Assembly (NCBI GenBank): GCA_028622995.1
Contig: JAJQJQ010000035.1
Span: forward strand, 1,922,001-1,986,000
Reading direction: 5' to 3'
DNA from: Panagrolaimus kolymaensis
Taxonomy: Eukaryota; Nematoda; Chromadorea; Rhabditida; Panagrolaimidae
Length of the DNA stretch: 64,000 nt
Under the pieces are notes generated by a model, which was not told the DNA's origin, ran no database searches, and saw only the letters and a list, made by a program, of their open reading frames with translations. Shown piece after piece: positions 55,868-64,000 of this stretch. Position 1 is the stretch's first letter; each line of letters begins with the position of its first letter. The translations under genes and the position numbers were made by a program.

Positions 55868-58800
55868 TCACAAAAAAATAAGCTTTTTAACATTAAAAAA
55901 ATTGCTTCATAAATTTTGGATTGAACGGAATTGAAAAAAATCGGTTTTATCTCCACCTTTAGTTGATGAATAAATAATATTTTAACAACTCAAAGTTGAA
56001 TAAATTAAATGAAACTAAATTTATGGGTTCACAAAAAAATAAGCTTTTTAACATTAAAAAAATTGCTTCATAAATTTTGGATTGATCGGAATTGAAAAAA
56101 ATCGGTTTTATCTCCACCTTTATTTGATGAATAAATAATATTTTAACAACTCAAAGTTGAATAAATTAAATGAAACTAAATTTATGGGTTCACAAAAAAA
56201 TAAGCTTTTTAACATTAAAAAAATTGCTTCATAAATTTTGGATTGATCGGAATTGAAAAAAATCGGTTTTATCTCCACCTTTAGTTGATGAATAAATAAT
56301 ATTTTAACAACTCAAAGTTGAATAAATTAAATGAAACTCCATTTATGGGTTCACAAAAAAATAAGCTTTTTAACATTAAAAAAATTGCTTCATAAATTTT
56401 GGATTGATCGGAATTAAAAAAAATCGGTTTTATCTCCACCTTTAGTTGATGAATAAATAATATTTTAACAACTCAAAGTTGAATAAATTAAATGAAACTA
56501 AATTTATGGGTTCACAAAAAAATAAGCTTTTTAACATTAAAAAAATTGCTTCATAAATTTTGGATTGATCGGAATTGAAAAAAATCGGTTTTATCTCCAC
56601 CTTTAGTTGATGAATAAATAATATTTTAACAACTCAAAGTTGAATAAATTAAATGAAACTCCATTTATGGGTTCACAAAAAAATAAGTTTTTTAACATTA
56701 AAAAAATTGCTTCATAAATTTTGGATTGATCGGAATTGAAAAAAATTGGTTTTATCTCCACCTTTATTTGATGAATAAATAATATTTTAACAACTCAAAG
56801 TTGAATAAATTAAATGAAACTAAATTTATGGGTTCACAAAAAAATAAGCTTTTTAACATTAAAAAAATTGCTTCATAAATTTTGGATTGATCGGAATTGA
56901 AAAAAATCGGTTTTATCTCCACCTTTAGTTGATGAATAAATAATATTTTAACAACTCAAAGTTGAATAAATTAAATGAAACTCCATTTATGGGTTCACAA
57001 AAAAATAAGTTTTTTAACATTAAAAAAATTGCTTCATAAATTTTGGATTGATCGGAATTGAAAAAAATTGGTTTTATCTCCACCTTTATTTGATGAATAA
57101 ATAATATTTTAACAACTCAAAGTTGAATAAATTAAATGAAACTAAATTTATGGGTTCACAAAAAAATAAGCTTTTTAACATTAAAAAAATTGCTTCATAA
57201 ATTTTGGATTGATCGGAATTGAAAAAAATCGGTTTTATCTCCACCTTTAGTTGATGAATAAATAATATTTTAACAACTCAAAGTTGAATAAATTAAATGA
57301 AACTCCATTTATGGGTTCACAAAAAAATAAGCTTTTTAACATTAAAAAAATTGCTTCATAAATTTTGGATTGATCGGAATTAAAAAAAATCGGTTTTATC
57401 TCCACCTTTAGTTGATGAATAAATAATATTTTAACAACTCAAAGTTGAATAAATTAAATGAAACTAAATTTATGGGTTCACAAAAAAATAAGCTTTTTAA
57501 CATTAAAAAAATTGCTTCATAAATTTTGGATTGATCGGAATTGAAAAAAATCGGTTTTATCTCCACCTTTAGTTGATGAATAAATAATATTTTAACAACT
57601 CAAAGTTGAATAAATTAAATGAAACTCCATTTATGGGTTCACAAAAAAATAAGCTTTTTAACATTAAAAAAATTGCTTCATAAATTTTGGTTTGATCGGA
57701 ATTAAAAAAAATCGGTTTTATCTCCACCTTTAGTTGATGAATAAATAATATTTTAACAACTCAAAGTTGAATAAATTAAATGAAACTCCATTTATGGGTT
57801 CACAAAAAAATAAGCTTTTTAACATTAAAAAAATTGCTTCATAAATTTTGGTTTGATCGGAATTAAAAAAAATCGGTTTAATCTCCACCTTTAGTTGATG
57901 AATAAATAATATTTTAACAACTCAAAGTTGAATAAATTAAATGAAACTCCATTTATGGGTTCACAAAAAAATAAGCTTTTTAACATTAAAAAAATTGCTT
58001 CATAAATTTTGGATTGATCGGAATTAAAAAAAATCGGTTTAATCTCCACCTTTATTTGATGAATAAATAATATTTTAACAACTCAAAGTTGAATAAATTA
58101 AATGAAACTAAATTTATGGGTTCACAAAAAAATAAGCTTTTTAACATTAAAAAAATTGCTTCATAAATTTTGGATTGATCGGAATTGAAAATAATCGGTT
58201 TTATCTCCACCTTTAGTTGATGAATAAATAATATTTTAACAACTCAAAGTGGAATAAATTAAATGAAACTAAATTTATGGGTTCACAAAAAAATAAGCTT
58301 TTTAACATTAAAAAAATTGCTTCATAAATTTTGGATTGATCGGAATTGAAAAAAATCGGTTTTATCTCCACCTTTAGTTGATGAATAAATAATATTTTAA
58401 CAACTCAAAGTTGAATAAATTAAATGAAACTCCATTTATGGGTTCACAAAAAAATAAGCTTTTTAACATTAAAAAAATTGCTTCATAAATTTTGGTTTGA
58501 TCGGAATTAAAAAAAATCGGTTTAATCTCCACCTTTAGTTGATGAATAAATAATATTTTAACAATTGAAAGTTGAATAAATTAAATGAAACTCCATTTAT
58601 GGGTTCACAAAAAAATAAGCTTTTTAACATTAAAAAAATTGCTTCATAAATTTTGGTTTGATCGGAATTTAAAAAAATCGGTTTAATCTCCACCTTTAGT
58701 TGATGAATAAATAATATTTTAACAACTCAAAGTTGAATAAATTAAATGAAACTCCATTTATGGGTTCACAAAAAAATAAGCTTTTTAACATTAAAAAAAT

Positions 58801-59248
58801 TGCTTCATAAATTTTGGTTTGATCGGAATTAAAAAAAATCGGTTTAATCTCCACCTTTAGTTGATGAATAAATAATATTTTAACAACTCAAAGTTGAATA
58901 AATTAAATGAAACTCCATTTATGGGTTCACAAAAAAATAAGCTTTTTAACATTAAAAAAATTGCTTCATAAATTTTGGATTGATCGGAATTAAAAAAAAT
59001 CGGTTTTATCTCAACCTTTAGTTGATGAATAAATAATATTTTAACAATTGAAAGTTGAATAAATTAAATGAAATTCCATTTATGGGTTCACAAAAAAATA
59101 AGCTTTTTAACATTAAAAAAATTGCTTCATAAATTTTGGATTGATCGGAATTGAAAAAAATCGGTTTAATCTCCACCTTTAGTTGATGAATAAATAATAT
59201 TTTAACAATTGAAAGTTGAATAAATTAAATGAAATTCCATTTATGGGT
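55868..59248. repeat. Domain VII: divergent island (monomers 348-368)
   Basis: This stretch has the greatest density of variants seen nowhere else: AA at 150-151 (TAAATTTA palindrome) in monomers at 55868, 56029, 56351, 56673, 56995, 57317, 57961 and 58122; G95T at 56123, 56767, 57089 and 58055; C75T at 56747 and 57069; A53T in monomers at 57639, 57800, 58444, 58605 and 58766; and T81A in monomers at 57800, 57961, 58444, 58605, 58766 and 59088. There are also singletons A71T at 58192, T130G at 58251 and C87A at 59013. Period and orientation stay intact. Confidence 0.9.
56673..57316. repeat. Tandem duplication of a 322-bp dimer with C75T and G95T
   Basis: Monomers 353-354 and 355-356 carry the same markers: the first of each pair is T16, C75T, G95T with TAAATTTA, and the second is C16, G66, ACTC-C. 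The pair is flanked on both sides by another dimer type (CA with TAAATTTA, then CG-ACTC-C) at 56351-56672 and 57317-57638, giving an X-Y-Y-X order. Confidence 0.86.
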
Positions 59249-62200
59249 TCACAAAAAAATAAGCTTTTTAACATTAAAAAAATTGCTTCATAAATTTTGG
59301 ATTGATCGGAATTGAAAAAAATCGGTTTTATCTCCACCTTTAGTTGATGAATAAATAATATTTTAACAATTGAAAGTTGAATAAATTAAATGAAATTCCA
59401 TTTATGGGTTCACAAAAAAATAAGCTTTTTAACATTAAAAAAATTGCTTCATAAATTTTGGATTGATCGGAATTGAAAAAAATCGGTTTTATCTCCACCT
59501 TTAGTTGATGAATAAATAATATTTTAACAATTGAAAGTTGAATAAATTAAATGAAATTCCATTTATGGGTTCACAAAAAAATAAGCTTTTTAACATTAAA
59601 AAAATTGCTTCATAAATTTTGGATTGATCGGAATTGAAAAAAATCGGTTTTATCTCCACCTTTAGTTGATGAATAAATAATATTTTAACAATTGAAAGTT
59701 GAATAAATTAAATGAAATTCCATTTATGGGTTCACAAAAAAATAAGCTTTTTAACATTAAAAAAATTGCTTCATAAATTTTGGATTGATCGGAATTGAAA
59801 AAAATCGGTTTTATCTCCACCTTTAGTTGATGAATAAATAATATTTTAACAATTGAAAGTTGAATAAATTAAATGAAATTCCATTTATGGGTTCACAAAA
59901 AAATAAGCTTTTTAACATTAAAAAAATTGCTTCATAAATTTTGGATTGATCGGAATTGAAAAAAATCGGTTTTATCTCCACCTTTAGTTGATGAATAAAT
60001 AATATTTTAACAATTGAAAGTTGAATAAATTAAATGAAATTCCATTTATGGGTTCACAAAAAAATAAGCTTTTTAACATTAAAAAAATTGCTTCATAAAT
60101 TTTGGATTGATCGGAATTGAAAAAAATCGGTTTTATCTCCACCTTTAGTTGATGAATAAATAATATTTTAACAATTGAAAGTTGAATAAATTAAATGAAA
60201 TTCCATTTATGGGTTCACAAAATAATAAGCTTTTTAACATTAAAAAAATTGCTTCATAAATTTTGGATTGATCGGAATTGAAAAAAATCGGTTTTATCTC
60301 CACCTTTAGTTGATGAATAAATAATATTTTAACAATTGAAAGTTGAATAAATTAAATGAAATTCCATTTATGGGTTCACAAAAAAATAAGCTTTTTAACA
60401 TTAAAAAAATTGCTTCATAAATTTTGGATTGATCGGAATTGAAAAAAATCGGTTTTATCTCCACCTTTAGTTGATGAATAAATAATATTTTAACAATTGA
60501 AAGTTGAATAAATTAAATGAAATTCCATTTATGGGTTCACAAAAAAATAAGCTTTTTAACATTAAAAAAATTGCTTCATAAATTTTGGATTGATCGGAAT
60601 TGAAAAAAATCGGTTTTATCTCCACCTTTAGTTGATGAATAAATAATATTTTAACAATTGAAAGTTGAATAAATTAAATGAAATTCCATTTATGGGTTCA
60701 CAAAAAAATAAGCTTTTTAACATTAAAAAAATTGCTTCATAAATTTTGGATTGATCGGAATTGAAAAAAATCGGTTTTATCTCCACCTTTAGTTGATGAA
60801 TAAATAATATTTTAACAATTGAAAGTTGAATAAATTAAATGAAATTCCATTTATGGGTTCACAAAAAAATAAGCTTTTTAACATTAAAAAAATTGCTTCA
60901 TAAATTTTGGATTGATCGGAATTGAAAAAAATCGGTTTTATCTCCACCTTTAGTTGATGAATAAATAATATTTTAACAATTGAAAGTTGAATAAATTAAA
61001 TGAAATTCCATTTATGGGTTCACAAAAAAATAAGCTTTTTAACATTAAAAAAATTGCTTCATAAATTTTGGATTGATCGGAATTGAAAAAAATCGGTTTT
61101 ATCTCCACCTTTAGTTGATGAATAAATAATATTTTAACAATTGAAAGTTGAATAAATTAAATGAAATTCCATTTATGGGTTCACAAAAAAATAAGCTTTT
61201 TAACATTAAAAAAATTGCTTCATAAATTTTGGATTGATCGGAATTGAAAAAAATCGGTTTTATCTCCACCTTTAGTTGATGAATAAATAATATTTTAACA
61301 ATTGAAAGTTGAATAAATTAAATGAAATTCCATTTATGGGTTCACAAAAAAATAAGCTTTTTAACATTAAAAAAATTGCTTCATAAATTTTGGATTGATC
61401 GGAATTGAAAAAAATCGGTTTTATCTCCACCTTTAGTTGATGAATAAATAATATTTTAACAATTGAAAGTTGAATAAATTAAATGAAATTCCATTTATGG
61501 GTTCACAAAAAAATAAGCTTTTTAACATTAAAAAAATTGCTTCATAAATTTTGGATTGATCGGAATTGAAAAAAATCGGTTTTATCTCCACCTTTAGTTG
61601 ATGAATAAATAATATTTTAACAATTGAAAGTTGAATAAATTAAATGAAATTCCATTTATGGGTTCACAAAAAAATAAGCTTTTTAACATTAAAAAAATTG
61701 CTTCATAAATTTTGGATTGATCGGAATTGAAAAAAATCGGTTTTATCTCCACCTTTAGTTGATGAATAAATAATATTTTAACAATTGAAAGTTGAATAAA
61801 TTAAATGAAATTCCATTTATGGGTTCACAAAAAAATAAGCTTTTTAACATTAAAAAAATTGCTTCATAAATTTTGGATTGATCGGAATTGAAAAAAATCG
61901 GTTTTATCTCCACCTTTAGTTGATGAATAAATAATATTTTAACAATTGAAAGTTGAATAAATTAAATGAAATTCCATTTATGGGTTCACAAAAAAATAAG
62001 CTTTTTAACATTAAAAAAATTGCTTCATAAATTTTGGATTGATCGGAATTGAAAAAAATCGGTTTTATCTCCACCTTTAGTTGATGAATAAATAATATTT
62101 TAACAATTGAAAGTTGAATAAATTAAATGAAATTCCATTTATGGGTTCACAAAAAAATAAGCTTTTTAACATTAAAAAAATTGCTTCATAAATTTTGGAT

Positions 62201-62307
62201 TGATCGGAATTGAAAAAAATCGGTTTTATCTCCACCTTTAGTTGATGAATAAATAATATTTTAACAATTGAAAGTTGAATAAATTAAATGAAATTCCATT
62301 TATGGGT
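59249..62307. repeat. Domain VIII: nearly uniform run of 19 monomers
   Basis: Monomers 369-387 are all C16, T58, G66, ATTG, T148. The only departure I saw is A9T at 60223. It is the longest stretch of effectively identical copies in the window, pointing to the most recent local amplification, and it directly abuts the most divergent island. Confidence 0.9.
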
Positions 62308-63273
62308 TCACAAAAAAATAAGCTTTTTAACATTAAAAAAATTGCTTCATAAATTTTGGATTGAACGGAATTGAAAAAAATCGGTTTTATCTCCACCTTT
62401 AGTTGATGAATAAATAATATTTTAACAATTGAAAGTTGAATAAATTAAATGAAATTCCATTTATGGGTTCACAAAAAAATAAGCTTTTTAACATTAAAAA
62501 AATTGCTTCATAAATTTTGGATTGATCGGAATTAAAAAAAATCGGTTTTATCTCCACCTTTAGTTGATGAATAAATAATATTTTAACAATTGAAAGTTGA
62601 ATAAATTAAATGAAATTCCATTTATGGGTTCACAAAAAAATAAGCTTTTTAACATTAAAAAAATTGCTTCATAAATTTTGGATTGATCGGAATTGAAAAA
62701 AATCGGTTTTATCTCCACCTTTAGTTGATGAATAAATAATATTTTAACAATTGAAAGTTGAATAAATTAAATGAAATTCCATTTATGGGTTCACAAAAAA
62801 ATAAGCTTTTTAACATTAAAAAAATTGCTTCATAAATTTTGGATTGAACGGAATTGAAAAAAATCGGTTTTATCTCCACCTTTAGTTGATGAATAAATAA
62901 TATTTTAACAATTGAAAGTTGAATAAATTAAATGAAATTCCATTTATGGGTTCACAAAAAAATAAGCTTTTTAACATTAAAAAAATTGCTTCATAAATTT
63001 TGGATTGATCGGAATTAAAAAAAATCGGTTTTATCTCCACCTTTAGTTGATGAATAAATAATATTTTAACAATTGAAAGTTGAATAAATTAAATGAAATT
63101 CCATTTATGGGTTCACAAAAAAATAAGCTTTTTAACATTAAAAAAATTGCTTCATAAATTTTGGATTGATCGGAATTGAAAAAAATCGGTTTTATCTCCA
63201 CCTTTAGTTGATGAATAAATAATATTTTAACAATTGAAAGTTGAATAAATTAAATGAAATTCCATTTGTGGGT
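62308..63273. repeat. Two tandem 483-bp trimers (A58-G66, T58-A66, T58-G66)
   Basis: Monomers 388-390 and 391-393 share the same order of three variants on an otherwise uniform ATTG-T148 background. The second copy carries A156G at 63268, which disrupts the CCAT-ATGG inverted repeat. Monomers 394 (G66) and 395 (A66) follow. Confidence 0.85.
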
Positions 63274-63595
63274 TCACAAAAAAATAAGCTTTTTAACATT
63301 AAAAAAATTGCTTCATAAATTTTGGATTGATCGGAATTGAAAAAAATCGGTTTTATCTCCACCTTTAGTTGATGAATAAATAATATTTTAACAATTGAAA
63401 GTTGAATAAATTAAATGAAATTCCATTTATGGGTTCACAAAAAAATAAGCTTTTTAACATTAAAAAAATTGCTTCATAAATTTTGGATTGATCGGAATTA
63501 AAAAAAATCGGTTTTATCTCCACCTTTAGTTGATGAATAAATAATATTTTAACAATTGAAAGTTGAATAAATTAAATGAAATTCCATTTATGGGT

Positions 63596-64000
63596 TCACA
63601 AAAAAATAAGCTTTTTAACATTAAAAAAATTGCTTCATAAATTTTGGATTGATCGGAATTAAAAAAAATCGGTTTTATCTCCACCTTTAGTTGATGAATA
63701 AATAATATTTTAACAACTCAAAGTTGAATAAATTAAATGAAATTCCATTTATGGGTTCACAAAAAAATAAGTTTTTTAACATTAAAAAAATTGCTTCATA
63801 AATTTTGGATTGATCGGAATTAAAAAAAATCGGTTTTATCTCCACCTTTAGTTGATGAATAAATAATATTTTAACAACTCAAAGTTGAATAAATTAAATG
63901 AAATTCCATTTATGGGTTCACAAAAAAATAAGCTTTTTAACATTAAAAAAATTGCTTCATAAATTTTGGATTGATCGGAATTAAAAAAAATCGGTTTTAT
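63596..64000. repeat. Return to C16/A66 and T16/A66 ACTC monomers at right edge
   Basis: Monomer 396 is CA-ACTC-T, monomer 397 is TA-ACTC-T, and the partial 398 is C16 and A66. These are domain I and II types, so variant types recur on both sides of the G66 domains. The array continues beyond the window. Confidence 0.88.

Larger units (their letters stand above)
1..64000. repeat. 161-bp satellite DNA array, 397 full monomers plus 83 bp
   Basis: A single 161-bp unit repeats in direct orientation across the whole window. The TCAC that opens the window recurs at 162, 323, 484 and so on to 63918, which is exactly 397 periods later, so there is no net indel. Composition is about 22-24% G+C. Copies differ by only a few substitutions, mostly at monomer positions 16, 58, 66, 122, 124 and 148-151. 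No unique sequence, gene or transposon interrupts the array, and it runs off both ends. A nucleosome-scale monomer, long homogeneous runs and nested higher-order repeats are what is known of eukaryotic centromeric or pericentromeric satellites; placing this one at a centromere is inference. I do not recognise the family. No reading frame stays open beyond roughly 70 codons, because the period is not divisible by three and stop triplets occur on both strands. All stretches longer than 300 bases hold only this repeat. Confidence 0.99.

Noticed and set aside
55868..59248. A different satellite family in the divergent island
   Set aside because: The monomers keep the same 161-bp phase and differ from the consensus at only a few positions, so this is a variant subfamily and not a separate repeat.
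1..64000. CRISPR array
   Set aside because: The repeats abut with no unique spacers, the unit is 161 bp, and variation is scattered substitutions shared among copies. There are no cas genes.
1..64000. Protein-coding repeats or a giant repetitive gene
   Set aside because: The period is 161 bp (3x53+2), so each frame passes through all phases within three monomers. Working through the stop triplets of the consensus on both strands, no frame stays open beyond about 70 codons, and short ATG-started stretches repeat simply because the monomer repeats.
1..64000. Iteron-type plasmid or viral replication origin
   Set aside because: Iterons are short and few, next to a replication gene. Here there are almost 400 nucleosome-length monomers and no gene.
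1..64000. Assignment to a named species satellite
   Set aside because: AT-rich 140-190-bp satellites are common in insects and other eukaryotes. I could not match this monomer to a specific known family from memory; a search of repeat databases with the 161-bp consensus would decide it.
1..64000. Telomeric or rDNA-type tandem repeat
   Set aside because: There are no short telomere motif runs (such as TTAGG or TTAGGG arrays), and no 5S or other rRNA-like conserved GC-containing segments.

Overview
The window is one uninterrupted block of satellite DNA. A 161-bp, very AT-rich monomer (about 36-38 G+C per monomer, 22-24%) repeats head to tail from the first base to the last: 397 full copies plus 83 bp of a 398th. 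Monomer n starts at 1+161(n-1). I checked this phase at many points across the window and it never slips, so no net insertion or deletion was seen, and no copy is inverted. There is no gene, RNA gene, mobile element or unique sequence. Because 161 is not a multiple of 3, any reading frame rotates through all three phases and meets stops quickly. Both array edges lie outside the window.

This architecture (nucleosome-scale monomer, hundreds of near-identical copies, nested higher-order repeats) is typical of eukaryotic centromeric or pericentromeric heterochromatin. The low GC would suit an insect or another AT-rich invertebrate, but nothing in the sequence fixes the species. I do not recognise the monomer as a named satellite.

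The information lies in the monomer variants. Most variation falls at five sites (monomer coordinates): 16 (C/T), 58 (T/A, giving GATCGG or GAACGG), 66 (A/G, rarely T), 122+124 (linked pair, ACTC or ATTG) and 148 (T/C, the latter sometimes with AA at 150-151). These divide the window into domains. 1-9177 is mainly T16/A66. 9178-15617 is mainly C16/A66. 15618-20769 is T16/A66 again. 20770-31556 is G66/C148-rich and carries large segmental duplications. 31557-47656 interleaves two C16/G66 types and contains a clear 14-monomer (2254-bp) higher-order repeat. 47657-47978 is a two-monomer patch from an older block. 47979-55867 is ATTG type, alternating GAACGG and GATCGG as a 322-bp dimer. 55868-59248 is a divergent island with TAAATTTA and other private variants. 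59249-62307 is an almost perfectly homogeneous run. 62308-63595 has a 3-monomer repeat. The last 405 bp return to the left-hand types.

The pattern reads as a record of unequal crossover and gene conversion at several scales (2, 3, 4, 6, 8, 13, 14, 15-16, 31 and about 47-51 monomers). Other points of note are a 32-bp block (monomer 19-50) in which I saw no substitution in any copy, and two short hairpins per monomer that are altered by the diagnostic variants. No coding or defence system is present. The notable content is the fine structure of a satellite array.
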